Shown here in pieces: positions 9,501-22,942 of a stretch of 64,000 nt of DNA. The position numbers were made by a program, and so were the translations under genes. The stretch covers positions 310,001 through 374,000 of the forward strand of contig AP009389.1 of the NCBI GenBank assembly GCA_000010565.1, in the 5' to 3' direction. The stretch comes from Pelotomaculum thermopropionicum SI. GTDB lineage: Bacteria; Bacillota; Desulfotomaculia; Desulfotomaculales; Pelotomaculaceae. The notes under the pieces are model-generated. The model made no database searches. It saw only the letters and a list, made by a program, of their open reading frames with translations, and had not been told where the DNA came from. The number at the start of each line of letters is the position of its first letter. Positions within the stretch are counted from its first letter, which is position 1.

Positions 9501-10192
9501 GCCTGACTGCCGGTATGGTGAACAGGCTGGAAGAAGCCGGCATGACCAAAAAGGAAATCCTGGGCGCCATGAAAAAACTGCTCTTTGCCAGGAGCGGCAA
9601 GATGACCCTGTACGACGGCCGGACCGGCGAGCCTTTCGACAGCCCGATCACGGTGGGGTACGTATACATGCTCAAACTGGCCCACCTGGTGGACGACAAA
9701 ATCCACGCCCGCTCCACCGGCCCCTACTCCCTGGTAACGCAGCAGCCCTTGGGCGGCAAGGCCCAGTTCGGCGGGCAGCGCTTCGGGGAAATGGAGGTGT
9801 GGGCGCTGGAGGCCTACGGTGCGGCCTACACCCTGCAGGAGATTCTCACCGTCAAGTCGGACGACGTGGTCGGCCGGGTAAAAACCTACGAGGCCATCGT
9901 AAAGGGCGAAAACGTGCCCGAACCGGGCGTTCCCGAGTCGTTTAAGGTTTTAATCAAGGAACTGCAAAGTCTTGGCCTTGACGTCAAGGTGCTTTCCGAG
10001 GACGATCAGGAGATAGAAATCAGGGAAGTGGAGGAAGACATCGGCGAAACCGCCAAAGAGCTGGGCATCGACCTCCAGGAAGGGGAGTTGCCCGAGGTTG
10101 AAGAGGCAGATTACAGCGAAGATGTCGAAGACGAGGATATGTTTAACGAGGAGTTCTTCAACGAAGACTTTGATCTGGAAGACGACGAGTAA
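6518..10192 (+). CDS. rpoB: RNA polymerase subunit beta
   Basis: 1224-aa beta subunit carrying the rifampicin-binding region ([20 protein letters not shown] around residue 410) and the catalytic-side block [12 protein letters not shown] (about residue 850). ATG at 6518 is the first in-frame start because TAG lies directly before it; the GGGGTG run upstream is rather distant. About 80 extra residues are inserted between EALKEA (about 932) and the [11 protein letters not shown] block (about 1030), compared with the few residues found in Bacillus RpoB. The C-terminus is an acidic tail of about 40 residues. rpoC follows after 92 nt. Confidence 0.99.
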   Translation: MAYPEKVGARVRYNFGRLREVLDLPNLIEVQRNSYKWFLEEGLREVFQDISPIQDFTGNLVLEFLDYTLGEPKYTVEECKERDVTYAAPLRVKVRLINKETGEVKEQDVFMGDFPLMTEKGTFIINGAERVIVSQLVRSPGVYFDETIDPSGKKLYTATIIPNRGAWLEFETDVNDHIFVRIDRTRKIPATVLVRALGYGTKAQVAELFNEDKNILETLARDNTDSEEEALVEIYKRLRPGEPPTVDSARSLLTSLFFDPKRYDLANVGRYKIQKKLKHGVLYRYGPNPDGKTVFDPYLKKEVPQKREFIRELTKEDIIETIRYLLKLMNGEGQVDDIDHLGNRRLRSVGELLQNQFRIGLSRMERVVRERMTIQDVDVITPQVLINIRPVVAAIKEFFGSSQLSQFMDQTNPLAELTHKRRLSALGPGGLSRERAGFEVRDVHHSHYGRMCPIETPEGPNIGLIGSLSTYARINEFGFIETPYRKVDKENRRVTDEIVYLTADEEEGYVIAQANAPLDEEGRFIEPRVNARSPEIVVVPADRVDYMDVSPKQVFSIATALIPFLEHDDANRALMGANMQRQAVPLLKAQAPLVGTGIEYKAARDSGVVVIAKESGTVEKVTSTHIEIRNDRGYLDRYKLLKFTRSNQGTCVNQKPIVKKGERVEAGQVIADGPSTDYGELALGRNVLVAFMPWEGYNYEDAILVSEKTVKEDYFTSIHIEEYECDARDTKLGPEEITRDIPNVGEEILKDLDDRGIIRVGAEVRPGDILVGKVTPKGETELTAEERLLRAIFGEKAREVRDTSLRVPHGESGKVVDVKVFSRDNGDELPPGVNQLVRVYIAQKRKISEGDKMAGRHGNKGVIARILPEEDMPFLPDGTPIEIVLNPLGVPSRMNIGQVLEAHLGWAAKVLGYYVSTPVFNGASEESIFEALKEAAFKESGLRSFMEKAGLNEEELIGAVETAEKRAGSREALIKEVEGAESSGETIMAAIERTGLTAGMVNRLEEAGMTKKEILGAMKKLLFARSGKMTLYDGRTGEPFDSPITVGYVYMLKLAHLVDDKIHARSTGPYSLVTQQPLGGKAQFGGQRFGEMEVWALEAYGAAYTLQEILTVKSDDVVGRVKTYEAIVKGENVPEPGVPESFKVLIKELQSLGLDVKVLSEDDQEIEIREVEEDIGETAKELGIDLQEGELPEVEEADYSEDVEDEDMFNEEFFNEDFDLEDDE

Positions 10193-10199
10193 ATCAGGC

Positions 10200-10228
10200 G
10201 CAAGGCAAAACACGGGGTACGGCCTTGC
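10200..10228 (+). repeat. Hairpin in the rpoB-rpoC gap
   Basis: GCAAGGC (10200-10206) pairs with GCCTTGC (10222-10228) right after the rpoB stop. There is no T tract, so it is more likely an mRNA-processing or stability hairpin than a terminator. Confidence 0.4.
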
Positions 10229-10284
10229 AAGAGCATCCGCCGTCTGACATCTGACCGACCGACGACTGCTAAGGAGGGGTCCTT

Positions 10285-13200
10285 GTGCTAGATCTGAATA
10301 ACTTTGACCGCATCCGCATCGGCCTGGCATCTCCCGATCAAATACGCGCCTGGTCCAGCGGCGAGGTAAAAAAGCCCGAGACCATTAACTACAGGACTTT
10401 GAAGCCGGAAAGGGACGGCCTGTTTTGCGAGCGCATTTTCGGGCCCACCCGGGACTGGGAGTGCCACTGCGGGAAATACAAGCGCGTCCGCTACAAAGGG
10501 GTTGTCTGCGACAGGTGCGGCGTGGAGGTTACCCGCTCCAAAGTCCGCCGGGAGAGGCTCGGCCATATCGAGCTGGCTGCTCCGGTTTCGCACATCTGGT
10601 ATTTCAAGGGCATTCCGAGCCGGATGGGGCTGCTTTTAGACATGTCCCCCAGGGCGCTGGAAAAAGTTTTGTATTTCGTCTCATATATAGTGACCGATCC
10701 GGGCGACACCGGCCTGATCAAAAAACAGCTCCTGACCGAAACAGAGTACCGCGACTGCCGGGAGAGGTACGGTAACGCCTTTAAAGCCTCCATGGGCGCC
10801 GAGGCAATAAAAAAGCTGCTGGAGGAAATCAACCTGGAGGAACTGGCCAGGGAACTCCGCCAGGAGCTGAAGGAAGTTACGGGCCAGCGCAAGATCAGGG
10901 CCATCCGCCGCCTGGAAGTGGTGGAGGCCTTCCGCAAGTCGGGCAACCGGCCGGAGTGGATGATCCTGGAGGTAATTCCGGTGATATCTCCCGAACTGCG
11001 CCCGATGGTGCAGCTTGACGGAGGCCGTTTCGCCACCTCGGACCTGAACGACCTCTACCGCCGGGTAATCAACCGCAACAACCGCCTGAAAAGGCTTCTG
11101 GACCTGGGCGCGCCGGACATCATCGTCCGGAACGAAAAGAGGATGCTCCAGGAGGCGGTGGACGCCCTAATCGACAACGGGCGCCGGGGCCGGCCGGTGA
11201 CCGGGCCGGGCAACCGCCCCCTGAAGTCGCTTTCCGATATGCTGAAGGGGAAGCAGGGCCGCTTCCGCCAGAACCTCCTGGGCAAGCGGGTGGACTATTC
11301 CGGCCGTTCGGTTATCGTGGTGGGGCCGGAGCTGCACCTCCACCAGTGCGGCCTGCCCAAGGAGATGGCCCTGGAGCTGTTCAAGCCTTTTGTCATGAAG
11401 CGCCTGGTCAACGACGGCTACGCCCATAACATTAAAAGCGCCAAGCGGATGGTCGAGCGGGTGCGCCCCGAGGTGTGGGAGGTTTTAGAAGAAGTCATTA
11501 AAGAGCACCCCGTGCTGTTGAACCGCGCTCCCACCCTGCACCGCCTGGGCATCCAGGCCTTTGAGCCGGTGCTGGTGGAGGGCCGCGCCATCCAGATTCA
11601 CCCGATGGTCTGCACCGCTTACAACGCCGACTTCGACGGAGACCAGATGGCGGTGCACGTTCCCCTTTCGGCCGAGGCCCAGGCCGAGGCCAGGCTTTTA
11701 ATGCTGTCCTCCAATAACATTTTGAACCCGAAGGACGGCAGGCCGGTAGCCATTCCCACCCAGGACATGGTTTTAGGCATTTATTACCTGACCGTGGAAA
11801 AACAGGGAGTTCCCGGCGAAGGAAAAGCCTTCAAGGATCCCGAAGAAGCCGTTATGGCCTACTACAACAATGCGGTTTCGCTTCATGCCGCGGTTAAGGT
11901 GCGCATGCCCGGCATGGGGCGGATCGAGACCACGGTTGGGAGGATCATTTTCAACGAGGTCATCCCGCGGGAGCTAGGCTACTACAACCAGGTTATCGAT
12001 AAAAAGGTCCTGAGCAAGATTGTTGACGACTGCTACAGGAAGCTGGGATTTTCGGCCACCTCCAAGCTCCTGGACGGCATCAAGAAACTGGGTTTCACCT
12101 TTGCCACCAGGGCGGGGGTGACCATCGGCATCCAGGACATCACCATTCCGGCCAGGAAAAAGGAAATCTTAAAAGAGGCGGAGCAGCAGGTTGAAAAGGT
12201 GGAGCAGCAGTACCGCCGCGGCCTGATCACCGAGGAGGAGCGCTACCGCAAGGTAATCGGCATCTGGAACGACGCCACGAAAGAAGTAACCGATGCGTTG
12301 ATTGAAACCCTGGACAAATTCAACCCGGTGTACATGATGGCCAACTCCGGCGCCCGCGGCAACATCCAGCAGATCCGTCAGCTTGCCGGGATGCGGGGGC
12401 TGATGGCCGATCCGTCGGGCCGGATTATTGACCTGCCCATTAAAGCCAACTTCCGGGAAGGCCTGACCGTCCTGGAGTACTTTATCTCCACCCACGGTGC
12501 CAGGAAGGGCCTGGCCGACACGGCCTTAAGGACGGCCGACTCCGGCTACCTCACCCGCCGGCTGGTGGATGTCGCCCAGGACGTGATCGTGCGCGAAGTG
12601 GACTGCGGCACCGGCCAGGGCATTGAAGTAACCGAGATTAAAGACGGCAACGAGGTCATTGAAAAGTTAGAAGATCGCATTATCGGCCGGGTGGCCCTGG
12701 AGGACGTGAAACACCCCGAAACGGGCGAGATCCTGGCCTTTGCCGGGGAGGAAATTACCGAGTCCGAAGCGGCAAAGATCGTCGCCGCGGGCATTAAAAA
12801 GGTCAAGATACGTTCGGTATTAACCTGCAGGACCCGCTACGGGGTCTGCATCAAGTGCTACGGCCGCAACCTGGCCACCGGCCGGCAGGTGGACATCGGC
12901 GAGGCCGTGGGCATTATTGCCGCCCAGAGCATCGGCGAGCCGGGCACCCAGTTGACCATGCGCACATTCCATACCGGGGGCGTGGCCGGGGACGACATCA
13001 CCCAGGGCCTGCCGCGGGTGGAGGAGCTTTTCGAGGCCCGCCGGCCCAAGGGCCAGGCCATCATTGCCGAGGCCGACGGCACCGTCGAGGTGCGCGAGGT
13101 GAAAGGGCGGCGGGAGATTGAGGTAACGGCCGAAGACGGTACCAAATCGGTCTACCAGGTGCCCTATGGCGCCCGCCTGAAGGTCAGGGACGGCGACCGC

Positions 13201-13797
13201 GTCTACGCCGGCGACGAGCTTACCGAAGGCTCCGTGAATCCGCACGACCTGCTCAAAATTAAGGGAGTGCAGGGAGTGCAGATCTACCTGCTTCAGGAGG
13301 TTCAGCGGGTTTACCGGCTGCAGGGCGTGGACATTAACGACAAGCACATCGAAGTGATGATCCGCCAGATGCTCCGCAAGGTCAAGGTGGATGAGCCGGG
13401 CGACACCGACCTGCTGCCCGGCGGGCTGATCGACATCTTCGAGTTCGAGGACGAGAACAGGCGCATTAAAAACCTGGGCGGCGAGCCGGCCACCGCCAAG
13501 CCGGTGCTGCTGGGCATAACCAAAGCCTCCCTGGCCACCGACTCCTTCCTCTCCGCGGCCTCCTTCCAGGAGACCACCAGGGTGCTTACCGAGGCCGCCA
13601 TCAAAGGCAAGCTGGACCTTTTGCTCGGCCTGAAGGAGAACGTAATCATCGGCAAGCTGGTCCCGGCCGGCACGGGCATGTCCCGCTACCGCAACATCAG
13701 CGTCGTTGCGGAAAGCGAGCCCGGGGAGGAGAACGGCGAGCCGGGCGGCGAAAGGCTTTACGGCATGGATGAGCTCTACGGCGAGACGGCAAATTAA
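10285..13797 (+). CDS. rpoC: RNA polymerase subunit beta'
   Basis: 1170-aa catalytic subunit. It shows the N-terminal zinc finger (CHCGKYK...CDRCG, residues 53-75), the absolutely conserved active-site [12 protein letters not shown] (residues 447-458) and the trigger-loop/bridge-helix regions ([19 protein letters not shown]). A second cysteine cluster ([13 protein letters not shown]) lies near residue 850. The GTG start is 7 nt after AAGGAGG. Confidence 0.99.
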   Translation: MLDLNNFDRIRIGLASPDQIRAWSSGEVKKPETINYRTLKPERDGLFCERIFGPTRDWECHCGKYKRVRYKGVVCDRCGVEVTRSKVRRERLGHIELAAPVSHIWYFKGIPSRMGLLLDMSPRALEKVLYFVSYIVTDPGDTGLIKKQLLTETEYRDCRERYGNAFKASMGAEAIKKLLEEINLEELARELRQELKEVTGQRKIRAIRRLEVVEAFRKSGNRPEWMILEVIPVISPELRPMVQLDGGRFATSDLNDLYRRVINRNNRLKRLLDLGAPDIIVRNEKRMLQEAVDALIDNGRRGRPVTGPGNRPLKSLSDMLKGKQGRFRQNLLGKRVDYSGRSVIVVGPELHLHQCGLPKEMALELFKPFVMKRLVNDGYAHNIKSAKRMVERVRPEVWEVLEEVIKEHPVLLNRAPTLHRLGIQAFEPVLVEGRAIQIHPMVCTAYNADFDGDQMAVHVPLSAEAQAEARLLMLSSNNILNPKDGRPVAIPTQDMVLGIYYLTVEKQGVPGEGKAFKDPEEAVMAYYNNAVSLHAAVKVRMPGMGRIETTVGRIIFNEVIPRELGYYNQVIDKKVLSKIVDDCYRKLGFSATSKLLDGIKKLGFTFATRAGVTIGIQDITIPARKKEILKEAEQQVEKVEQQYRRGLITEEERYRKVIGIWNDATKEVTDALIETLDKFNPVYMMANSGARGNIQQIRQLAGMRGLMADPSGRIIDLPIKANFREGLTVLEYFISTHGARKGLADTALRTADSGYLTRRLVDVAQDVIVREVDCGTGQGIEVTEIKDGNEVIEKLEDRIIGRVALEDVKHPETGEILAFAGEEITESEAAKIVAAGIKKVKIRSVLTCRTRYGVCIKCYGRNLATGRQVDIGEAVGIIAAQSIGEPGTQLTMRTFHTGGVAGDDITQGLPRVEELFEARRPKGQAIIAEADGTVEVREVKGRREIEVTAEDGTKSVYQVPYGARLKVRDGDRVYAGDELTEGSVNPHDLLKIKGVQGVQIYLLQEVQRVYRLQGVDINDKHIEVMIRQMLRKVKVDEPGDTDLLPGGLIDIFEFEDENRRIKNLGGEPATAKPVLLGITKASLATDSFLSAASFQETTRVLTEAAIKGKLDLLLGLKENVIIGKLVPAGTGMSRYRNISVVAESEPGEENGEPGGERLYGMDELYGETAN

Positions 13798-13846
13798 CCC
13801 GGAAGTTATTTTGCAGCGCCGGGAGGCCGGGCAAACCAAGGCAATG

Positions 13847-13875
13847 TTGACAATATCCTCATGTAATGATAAGAT
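13847..13875 (+). promoter_or_regulatory. Promoter for the L7Ae-like/str gene block
   Basis: TTGACA (13847-13852), a 17-nt spacer and TAAGAT (13870-13875) lie between rpoC and the next gene. The predicted transcript start is about 30 nt before the ATG at 13912, leaving just enough leader for the AGGAGG site. Confidence 0.6.
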
Positions 13876-13911
13876 ATAAAAGTGTCTGGATTTCAGGAGG
13901 TTAAAGCTGCC

Positions 13912-14163
13912 ATGGCTTACGAGCGGCTACTGTCGGCGCGGAAGAAAACCGTGGGCACTAAGCAGACGTTAAAAGCCATTGAGCGGGGGCAGGCCAAAGT
14001 TGTTTACGTGGCGCAGAACGCCGACCGGCATGTGATTGAGCCCGTTTTGTCCCTGTGCGCTGCAAAAAATATTCCGGTAATTCAGGTGGATTCCATGCTG
14101 GCCCTGGGCAAAGCCTGCCATATCGACGTGGGCTGTGCCGCTGCGGCCGTTACGGAAGAGTAA
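13912..14163 (+). CDS. L7Ae-family kink-turn RNA-binding protein (YbxF-like)
   Basis: 83-aa member of the L7Ae/L30e/S12e/Gadd45 family; the Bacillus homologue binds RNA kink-turns. The fold signature is visible in the Lys-rich beginning, the [13 protein letters not shown] strand-helix segment and the C-terminal hydrophobic strand. A longer reading from GTG 13882 is possible, but that would place the AGGAGG (13895-13900) inside the coding region; ATG 13912 downstream of it gives the usual family length. Its position just before rpsL is conserved in Gram-positives. Confidence 0.85.
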   Translation: MAYERLLSARKKTVGTKQTLKAIERGQAKVVYVAQNADRHVIEPVLSLCAAKNIPVIQVDSMLALGKACHIDVGCAAAAVTEE

Positions 14164-14183
14164 GGGAAGGAGGTGTTTTCGAC

Positions 14184-15070
<887 letters not shown>

Positions 15071-15086
15071 GGGGGGTGATCTATCC

Positions 15087-17165
15087 ATGGCGCGGCAGTT
15101 TCCGTTGGAGAAGACCAGAAACATAGGAATAATGGCCCATATTGACGCCGGCAAAACCACCACCACCGAACGCATCCTGTTTTATACCGGCAGGGTTCAC
15201 AAAATTGGGGAAGTGCACGAGGGAACGGCCACCATGGACTGGATGGCCCAGGAACAGGAGCGGGGCATCACCATTACCTCCGCCGCTACCAGTTGCAGGT
15301 GGCGCGATTGCCAGATCAATATCATCGACACGCCAGGCCACGTGGACTTTACGGTCGAGGTAGAACGCTCCCTGCGTGTGCTTGACGGCGCAGTTGCGGT
15401 GTTTTGTTCGGTGGGGGGCGTCGAGCCGCAGTCCGAGACGGTGTGGCGGCAGGCCGACAAGTACGGCGTTCCGAGAATTGCTTACATTAATAAGATGGAC
15501 CGGGTGGGCGCGGATTTTCACCGCGGCATCCAGATGATCAGAGAGCGCCTGGGCGCCAATCCGGTGGCCATCCAATTGCCCATCGGGGTTGAGGACGGCT
15601 TTTGCGGCGTGGTCGACCTGGTGCGCAACAGGGCAATCATTTATACCGACGATTTGGGCACCACCAGCGAGGAAACCGAGATCCCGCCGGAACTGGCGGG
15701 AGAGGCGGCAGCTTTCAGAGAGCGGCTGATCGAGGCCGTGGCCGAGTTCGACGAGAGCCTGATGGAGAAGTACCTTGAAAACGGTGAACTTACCGAGGAA
15801 GAAATCAAAGAAGGCCTTCGCAGGGCCACCCTGGCGGTGAAGATAGTCCCCGTGCTGTGCGGCTCCTCCTTTAAAAACAAAGGGGTGCAGCCGCTGCTGG
15901 ACGCCATTGTGGATTATCTGCCTGCTCCCACCGATATACCGGCAATCCGGGGCGTCAACCCCGTCAGCGGCGCCGGAGAAGTCCGTGAGGCCAGGGATGA
16001 TGAGCCGTTTTCAGCCCTGGCTTTTAAAATCATGACCGATCCCTACGTAGGCAAGCTGACCTTCTTCAGGGTGTATTCAGGCCGGCTTAAATCCGGGTCG
16101 TACGTTTACAATTCCACCAGGAACCGCCGGGAAAGGGTCGGGCGCATCCTGCGGATGCACGCCAACCACCGGGAGGACATCGAGGAGGTCTGCGCCGGGG
16201 ACATAGTTGCGGCCGTAGGCCTGAAAACAACCACCACCGGCGATACCCTGTGCGACGAGAAGGAGCCGGTTATACTGGAGTCCATGGAGTTCCCGGAGCC
16301 GGTCATCCAGGTGGCCATCGAGCCGAAAACCAAGGCGGACCAGGAAAAGATGGGCGTGGCCCTGCAGAAGCTGGCCGAGGAGGACCCCACCTTCCGGGTC
16401 AGCACCGACCCCGAAACCGGCCAGACCCTCATTTCCGGGATGGGCGAGCTGCACCTGGAGATCATTGTCGACAGGATGATGCGGGAGTTTAAGGTAGAGG
16501 CCAACGTCGGCAGGCCCCAGGTGGCCTACAAGGAAACCGTCAGAAAGAAGGCCCGGGCCGAAGGCAAATTCATCCGCCAGACCGGCGGGCGCGGCCAGTA
16601 CGGCCACGTGGTGCTGGAGGTGGAGCCGCGCGAGCCCGGCTCAGGCTACCTGTTCACCAGCAAGATAATAGGCGGGGTCATCCCCAAAGAATATATACCG
16701 GCGGTTGACGCCGGGGCCAAAGAGGCAATGGAAAACGGCGTGCTGGCCGGGTTCCCGGTAATTGACGTGGGAGTCACCCTCCTGGACGGCTCTTACCACG
16801 AGGTGGACTCTTCCGAAATGGCCTTTAAAATTGCCGGTTCCATCGGCTTTAAGGACGCCGCCCGCCGGGCGGACCCGGTCCTGCTGGAGCCGGTGATGAA
16901 GGTTGAGGTAGTGGTCAACGAGGAATACATGGGCGACGTAATCGGCGACCTTAACTCCAGGCGGGGCCGCATCGAAGAAATGGAGGCCCGCAACGGGATG
17001 CAGGTGATCCATGCCTACGTGCCCCTGGCAGAGATGTTCGGCTACGCCACCGACCTCAGGTCGCGCACCCAGGGCAGGGGCAATTACACCATGCAGTTCA
17101 GCCATTACGCCCAGGTGCCGGACAACATCGCCGAAGGGATTATCGCCAGGCGGGTCGGCCGGTAA
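15087..17165 (+). CDS. fusA: Elongation factor G
   Basis: 692-aa translocase GTPase. G1 is [12 protein letters not shown] near residue 16, G3 is DTPGHVDF and G4 is NKMD; domains II-V follow, with the domain IV loop [10 protein letters not shown] much earlier in-frame start (14976) exists inside rpsG, but ATG 15087, after GGGGGG, gives the standard [15 protein letters not shown] beginning. Between rpsG and tuf as in the classical str operon. Confidence 0.99.
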   Translation: MARQFPLEKTRNIGIMAHIDAGKTTTTERILFYTGRVHKIGEVHEGTATMDWMAQEQERGITITSAATSCRWRDCQINIIDTPGHVDFTVEVERSLRVLDGAVAVFCSVGGVEPQSETVWRQADKYGVPRIAYINKMDRVGADFHRGIQMIRERLGANPVAIQLPIGVEDGFCGVVDLVRNRAIIYTDDLGTTSEETEIPPELAGEAAAFRERLIEAVAEFDESLMEKYLENGELTEEEIKEGLRRATLAVKIVPVLCGSSFKNKGVQPLLDAIVDYLPAPTDIPAIRGVNPVSGAGEVREARDDEPFSALAFKIMTDPYVGKLTFFRVYSGRLKSGSYVYNSTRNRRERVGRILRMHANHREDIEEVCAGDIVAAVGLKTTTTGDTLCDEKEPVILESMEFPEPVIQVAIEPKTKADQEKMGVALQKLAEEDPTFRVSTDPETGQTLISGMGELHLEIIVDRMMREFKVEANVGRPQVAYKETVRKKARAEGKFIRQTGGRGQYGHVVLEVEPREPGSGYLFTSKIIGGVIPKEYIPAVDAGAKEAMENGVLAGFPVIDVGVTLLDGSYHEVDSSEMAFKIAGSIGFKDAARRADPVLLEPVMKVEVVVNEEYMGDVIGDLNSRRGRIEEMEARNGMQVIHAYVPLAEMFGYATDLRSRTQGRGNYTMQFSHYAQVPDNIAEGIIARRVGR

Positions 17166-17241
17166 GGCCAAAACAAAAGCGCTGCCAAAAGCAGGCAGCC
17201 TGCCAGCGCCGCGTACCATCATAACCAAAGTATAGGAAGGT

Positions 17242-17300
17242 GGCACTTTTTCATGAGCGAACGACTTGCGTAGCGCCGGAGCGAGCGGTGAAAAAGTGCC
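17242..17300 (+). repeat. 12-bp inverted repeat enclosing a dispersed repeat unit
   Basis: GGCACTTTTTCA (17242-17253) is perfectly complementary to TGAAAAAGTGCC (17289-17300). The enclosed segment AGCGAACGACTTGCG-TAGCGCCGGAG (17256-17281) recurs almost exactly at 36565-36590 upstream of truA. It fills most of the fusA-tuf gap and could form a stable mRNA hairpin. Confidence 0.75.
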
Positions 17301-17353
17301 GCCAGGCAAAAGTTTTTTCTTGCTAAAGAATCTTAAGGAGGAAGAAAAGAGCA

Positions 17354-18556
<1,203 letters not shown>

Positions 18557-18643
18557 AAAAGATTGACGAGGTGGAAGGTTGCCCAATTTGGGGGAATTTT
18601 CACCGGGAAAGTCCGTTAAACGGGCGAAAAGGAGGGCCAGTAA

Positions 18644-18952
18644 GTGAAAAGCCAGAAAATCAGGATCAGGCTTAAAGCCTTTGATCATCATATGCTTGAT
18701 CAGTCCGCCCAGAAAATAGTGGAAACCGCCAGGAGGACGGGCGCCTCCGTGGCCGGCCCGGTGCCGCTGCCCACGGAGAAGAGCATTTATACCATCCTGC
18801 GCAGCCCTCATGTAAACAAGGACTCGCGCGAGCAGTTCGAGATGCGCACCCACAAGCGGCTCATCGACATTCTCGAGCCCAACCCGAAGACTGTCGACGC
18901 CCTGATGCGCCTGGACCTGCCCGCCGGCGTGGACATAGAAATAAAACTTTAA
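18644..18952 (+). CDS. rpsJ: Ribosomal protein uS10
   Basis: 102 aa; 30S head protein also known as NusE in antitermination complexes. [15 protein letters not shown] at the start and the [19 protein letters not shown] loop are diagnostic. GTG start follows AAGGAGG. First gene of the S10 block. Confidence 0.98.
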   Translation: MKSQKIRIRLKAFDHHMLDQSAQKIVETARRTGASVAGPVPLPTEKSIYTILRSPHVNKDSREQFEMRTHKRLIDILEPNPKTVDALMRLDLPAGVDIEIKL

Positions 18953-18967
18953 CTACGGGGTCCCGCC

Positions 18968-19018
18968 CCCAAAAATTTTAACTACCGGGTCAGACCCGCG
19001 GGTTAAAATTTTTTTGGG
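18968..19018 (+). repeat. Long imperfect palindrome between rpsJ and rplC
   Basis: CCCAAAAATTTTAAC (18968-18982) pairs with GTTAAAATTTTTTTGGG (19002-19018, two extra Ts), enclosing a second stem CGGGT (18986-18990)/ACCCG (18994-18998). The 3' arm contains seven Ts, so it could also act as an attenuator. The GGGTCAG and TTAAAATTTT parts match segments at 6258-6289 and 36591-36622 in reverse orientation, pointing to one dispersed repeat family. Confidence 0.75.
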
Positions 19019-19047
19019 AAAGGGACCTGACGGAGGTGTGTAAAAAC

Positions 19048-19680
19048 ATGCCCAAAGGCCTCTTGGGAAAAAAAGTTGGAATGACGCAGATTTTCACCGA
19101 CACCGGCCTTGCCGTGCCTGTGACCGTTATAGAGGCGGGACCGTGCATTGTGGTGCAGAAAAAGACTCCGGAGAAGGACGGCTACAGCGCCATCCAGCTC
19201 GGGTTCGGTGCAAAAAAGGAGCGCTCCTTTAACAAGCCCATGCTGGGGCACTTCCTGGCGGCCAGGGTGCGCCCGCTGCGCTACCTGCGCGAAGTGCGGG
19301 TGGAAAACCCGGAAACATACCAGGTGGGGCAGGAAATTAAAGCCGACATTTTTGCCCCGGGCGAAAAGGTCGACGTGGTGGGCACAACCAAAGGCCGCGG
19401 CTTTGCCGGCGGGATCAAGCGGCACGGATTTCACCGCGGGCCCATGGCCCACGGCTCCAAGTACCACCGCCGCCCCGGCTCGCTGGGCGCCAAAGGCCCG
19501 GCCAGGGTGTTCAAGGGCAGGAGGTTGCCCGGTCACCTGGGCATGGAGCGGGTGACGGTACAGAACCTCGAAGTGGTAAAGGTGGACGCCGACCGCAACC
19601 TGCTGGCCGTAAAGGGCGCCGTGCCGGGCCCGAAGGGCGGCCTGGTACTGATCAAACAGGCTGCCAAAGCGCGTGGTTAG
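19048..19680 (+). CDS. rplC: Ribosomal protein uL3
   Basis: 210-aa early assembly protein of 50S. Recognised by [16 protein letters not shown] at the start and the long loop with [17 protein letters not shown] reaching the peptidyl-transferase region. A GTG at 19036 overlaps the ribosome binding site; ATG 19048, 9 nt after CGGAGGTG, is the better start. Confidence 0.98.
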   Translation: MPKGLLGKKVGMTQIFTDTGLAVPVTVIEAGPCIVVQKKTPEKDGYSAIQLGFGAKKERSFNKPMLGHFLAARVRPLRYLREVRVENPETYQVGQEIKADIFAPGEKVDVVGTTKGRGFAGGIKRHGFHRGPMAHGSKYHRRPGSLGAKGPARVFKGRRLPGHLGMERVTVQNLEVVKVDADRNLLAVKGAVPGPKGGLVLIKQAAKARG

Positions 19681-19709
19681 CGGCAGGCAATTGATAAGGA
19701 GGTTTAGTC

Positions 19710-20330
19710 ATGCCTACAGTAGCACTGTACAACACCAACGGCGAACAGGTCGGCGAACTGGCGTTGAAGGATGAAATTTTCGGCGTCGAGGTTCACGAAC
19801 CGGTTTTGCACGACGCCGTGGTGATGCATCTGGCCAACCGCCGCCTGGGCACGCACGATACCAAAACCAGGTCCGAGGTAAGGGGCGGCGGCCGCAAGCC
19901 GTGGCGCCAGAAAGGCACCGGCAGGGCCCGCCACGGTTCCATCCGCTCACCCCTCTGGCGCGGCGGCGGGATCATCTTCGGCCCGCACCCCAGGGACTAC
20001 AGCTACAGCCTGCCCAGGAAGGTAAGAAGGCTGGCCCTGAAGTCGGCCCTATCGGCTAAAGTAAATTCAGGCGACATTCTCGTGCTGGATGAGCTAAAGC
20101 TAGACCAGCCCAAAACAAAAGAAATGGCCAGGATCCTGAACAACCTTAAAGTGGACGACGCCCTTCTCGTCACGGCCGAAAAGGACGAGGCGGTGGAAAG
20201 GTCGGCCCGGAACATACCCAACATTAAACCTGTACAGGCCGCCCTCCTTAACGTTTACGACATCCTTGCCTACGACAAGCTGGTCATGACCAGGGACGCC
20301 GTGGCCAGGGTCGAGGAGGTGTTCGCATAA
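19710..20330 (+). CDS. rplD: Ribosomal protein uL4
   Basis: 206 aa. The conserved extended loop ([20 protein letters not shown], residues 51-70) that lines the exit tunnel is present. In E. coli this protein represses its operon; no such site was sought here. Overlaps rplW by one base (TAATG). Confidence 0.98.
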   Translation: MPTVALYNTNGEQVGELALKDEIFGVEVHEPVLHDAVVMHLANRRLGTHDTKTRSEVRGGGRKPWRQKGTGRARHGSIRSPLWRGGGIIFGPHPRDYSYSLPRKVRRLALKSALSAKVNSGDILVLDELKLDQPKTKEMARILNNLKVDDALLVTAEKDEAVERSARNIPNIKPVQAALLNVYDILAYDKLVMTRDAVARVEEVFA

Positions 20331-20617
20331 TGAAAGATCCGCGCGACATCCTGAGGAAACCGGTGGTGACCGAGAAAAGCACGTCCCTTTTGCAGGACAA
20401 CAAATACACCTTCATCGTCGACCCGAGGGCAAACAAAACCGAAATAAAAGAGGCCGTGGAAAAGATCTTCAAGGTCAAGGTGGAAAAGGTCAACACCATG
20501 CGGGTGAAGGGCCGGATCAAGAGGGTTCGCAACATACCCGGCAAGACGCCCGACTATAAAAAAGCCATCGTTAAACTGAGACAGGGCGACAAGATAGAGC
20601 TCTTCGAAGGCATGTAG
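20330..20617 (+). CDS. rplW: Ribosomal protein uL23
   Basis: 95 aa; docking site at the tunnel exit for trigger factor and SRP. Starts [18 protein letters not shown], a family hallmark. No separate ribosome binding site is needed because the ATG shares its A with the rplD stop, implying translational coupling. Confidence 0.97.
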   Translation: MKDPRDILRKPVVTEKSTSLLQDNKYTFIVDPRANKTEIKEAVEKIFKVKVEKVNTMRVKGRIKRVRNIPGKTPDYKKAIVKLRQGDKIELFEGM

Positions 20618-20647
20618 TCTGTTTTTACAAAAGGAGGTGTTCCCCCT

Positions 20648-21472
20648 GTGGCTATAAAAAAGTTCAAGCCGACTTCACCCGGCCGCCGCTTCGTAACCGT
20701 TTCGGATTTTGAGGAGATAACCAGAACGGAGCCGGAGAAATCGCTGGTCGAGCCTCTGAAGAAGAGCGGCGGAAGAAACGCCCAGGGCAGGATAACGGTC
20801 AGGCACCGCGGCGGCGGTCACAAGCGCCTGTACCGGATAATAGATTTCAAGCGCGACAAGGACGGCATACCGGCAAAGGTGGCCAGCATCGAATACGATC
20901 CCAACCGGTCCGCCCGCATCGCCCTGCTTCACTACGCCGACGGGGAAAAGCGCTACATAATTGCCCCGGCCGGCCTGGAGGTGGGCCAGACGGTGGTTTC
21001 CGGCCCCGATGCGGACATCAAGGCGGGCAACTGCCTGCCCTTGAAAAACATTCCGGTGGGCACCATGATCCATAACATCGAGCTGTACCCCAACGGCGGC
21101 GGCAAGCTGGTCCGCTCGGCGGGCGCTTCGGCGCAGCTTATGGCCAAGGAAGGGAAATACGCCAACATCCGGATGCCTTCCGGCGAAATGCGCCTGTTGC
21201 TGCAGGAGTGCCGCGCCACCATCGGCCAGGTGGGCAACGTTGAGCACGAGAACATTACCATAGGCAAGGCCGGCCGCAAGCGCTGGCTGGGGATCCGCCC
21301 GACGGTGCGGGGCGTGGTTATGAACCCGGTCGACCACCCGCACGGCGGCGGCGAAGGACGCTCGCCAATCGGCCGCAACCCGGTCACACCGTGGGGCAAG
21401 CCGGCCCTGGGCGCCCGCACCAGGAAGAAAAAGCCCGGCGACAGGCTGATCGTTAAGCGCAGAGCCAGGTAA
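20648..21472 (+). CDS. rplB: Ribosomal protein uL2
   Basis: 274 aa, one of the most conserved 50S proteins, near the peptidyl-transferase centre. Shows [13 protein letters not shown] and the C-terminal [17 protein letters not shown] with the critical His. GTG start after AAGGAGGTG. Confidence 0.98.
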   Translation: MAIKKFKPTSPGRRFVTVSDFEEITRTEPEKSLVEPLKKSGGRNAQGRITVRHRGGGHKRLYRIIDFKRDKDGIPAKVASIEYDPNRSARIALLHYADGEKRYIIAPAGLEVGQTVVSGPDADIKAGNCLPLKNIPVGTMIHNIELYPNGGGKLVRSAGASAQLMAKEGKYANIRMPSGEMRLLLQECRATIGQVGNVEHENITIGKAGRKRWLGIRPTVRGVVMNPVDHPHGGGEGRSPIGRNPVTPWGKPALGARTRKKKPGDRLIVKRRAR

Positions 21473-21586
21473 GGCGCCGCCCCCGGGGCGCAGGAGAGGA
21501 AATAACGTTTACGGTTTAGGGCTAAACCCACACCGGCTTTCCGGCAGCCCGCTGCTGGCAGGCCGAACTGAAAGGAGGCTAGGGGA

Positions 21587-21871
21587 TTGAGCCGTTCTTT
21601 AAAGAAGGGGCCGTACTGCGACGCCCGGCTCCTGGCGAAAATTGAGAAGATGAACGAGACCGGCGAAAAGAGAGTAATCAAAACCTGGTCCAGGGCTTCC
21701 ACCATCTTTCCGCAAATGGTCGGGCACACCATCGCGGTGCATGACGGCAGGAAGCACGTTCCCGTTTATATTACAGAAGACATGGTCGGACACAAGCTGG
21801 GTGAATTTGCCCCCACCAGGATTTTCAGGGGGCACGGCGCCCACACGGAAAGGTCTACGGCGCTGAAGTAG
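21587..21871 (+). CDS. rpsS: Ribosomal protein uS19
   Basis: 94 aa, 30S head. [10 protein letters not shown] and the C-terminal [16 protein letters not shown] are diagnostic. It uses a TTG start, 10 nt after AAGGAGG. The preceding 114-nt gap has a GC-rich hairpin just after rplB (near 21473-21492) and no gene. Confidence 0.97.
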   Translation: MSRSLKKGPYCDARLLAKIEKMNETGEKRVIKTWSRASTIFPQMVGHTIAVHDGRKHVPVYITEDMVGHKLGEFAPTRIFRGHGAHTERSTALK

Positions 21872-21893
21872 GCTGTAAAGGGGGTTAGAACCA

Positions 21894-22235
21894 TTGGAAG
21901 CTAAGGCTGTAGCCAGGTATATAAGGATTTCCCCGCGCAAGGTGCGCCAGGTGGTGGACCTCATCCGGGGCAAGAAGCTGAACGAGGCCCTGGCTATTTT
22001 AAGGTACACGCCCAAACGGGCCTCTGCGGTTGTGGCCAAGGTTGTCAGGTCGGCGGCGGCAAATGCCGAAAACAACCTGCAAATGGACAGGGACGAATTG
22101 TTCATAAAGGCGTGTTACGTCGACCAGGGGCCCACGTACAAGCGTTACATGCCGCGGGCCTTTGGCCGCGCCGACGTCATGCGCAAGCGCACCAGCCACA
22201 TCACCGTAGTGGTCAGCGACAAGAAGGAGGGATAA
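21894..22235 (+). CDS. rplV: Ribosomal protein uL22
   Basis: 113 aa with the tunnel hairpin segment near [12 protein letters not shown]; starts [22 protein letters not shown] start preceded by GGGGG. Six bases before rpsC. Confidence 0.97.
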   Translation: MEAKAVARYIRISPRKVRQVVDLIRGKKLNEALAILRYTPKRASAVVAKVVRSAAANAENNLQMDRDELFIKACYVDQGPTYKRYMPRAFGRADVMRKRTSHITVVVSDKKEG

Positions 22236-22241
22236 AACTAA

Positions 22242-22937
22242 GTGGGGCAAAAAGTAAACCCTAAGGGCCTCCGGATCGGAATTATCCGGGACTGGGAGGG
22301 CAAGTGGTACGCCGACAAGAGGAACTACGCCGCCCTCCTGCACGAGGATATTAAAATACGCAAGTTCATCAAGGAGAAACTTTTTGCGGCCGGAATCTCC
22401 CGCATTCAGATCGAGCGGGCGGCCAACCGGGTTAAAGTTTCCATCCACACCGCCAAGCCCGGCATTGTCATCGGCAGGGGCGGGGCGGAGGTTGAGAACC
22501 TGCGCAAGCAACTGGAAAACCTCACCGGCAAGCAGGTCAGCGTGAACATTGTGGAGATCAAGGTTCCCGAGCTGGATGCCCAGCTTGTTGCCGAAAACGT
22601 GGCGGCCCAGCTCGAAAAGCGGATTGCCTTCAGGCGGGCCATGAAGCAGGTGGTTTCCCGCTCCATGAAGATGGGAGCGAAAGGGATCAAGGTGGCCTGC
22701 GGCGGCCGCTTAGCCGGGGCGGAAATTGCCCGCACCGAATGGTACAGCGAAGGGAAGGTTCCCCTCCACACCCTGCGCGCGGACATAGACTACGGTTTTG
22801 CCGAAGCAAACACGACATACGGAAAAATCGGCGTCAAGGTTTGGATTTACAGAGGAGAAGTTTTGCCGGAAGCCAAAACCCCCGCAAAAACTGCAGCCAG
22901 GGGAGGGAAGGAAGCTCCCGGCGAAGGAGGCGAATAG
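22242..22937 (+). CDS. rpsC: Ribosomal protein uS3
   Basis: 231 aa. The KH domain GXXG loop is seen as GRGG (residues about 75-80 region, [13 protein letters not shown]), and the C-terminal domain has [14 protein letters not shown] short Lys/Gly-rich tail ends the protein. GTG start after AAGGAGG. Confidence 0.98.
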   Translation: MGQKVNPKGLRIGIIRDWEGKWYADKRNYAALLHEDIKIRKFIKEKLFAAGISRIQIERAANRVKVSIHTAKPGIVIGRGGAEVENLRKQLENLTGKQVSVNIVEIKVPELDAQLVAENVAAQLEKRIAFRRAMKQVVSRSMKMGAKGIKVACGGRLAGAEIARTEWYSEGKVPLHTLRADIDYGFAEANTTYGKIGVKVWIYRGEVLPEAKTPAKTAARGGKEAPGEGGE

Positions 22938-22942
22938 GCTAA

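Noticed and set aside
12820-13839. 339-aa reverse-strand open frame across rpoC
   Set aside because: It is a shadow of the GC-rich rpoC coding sequence, with His/Gln/Pro/Gly-rich translation and no family features.
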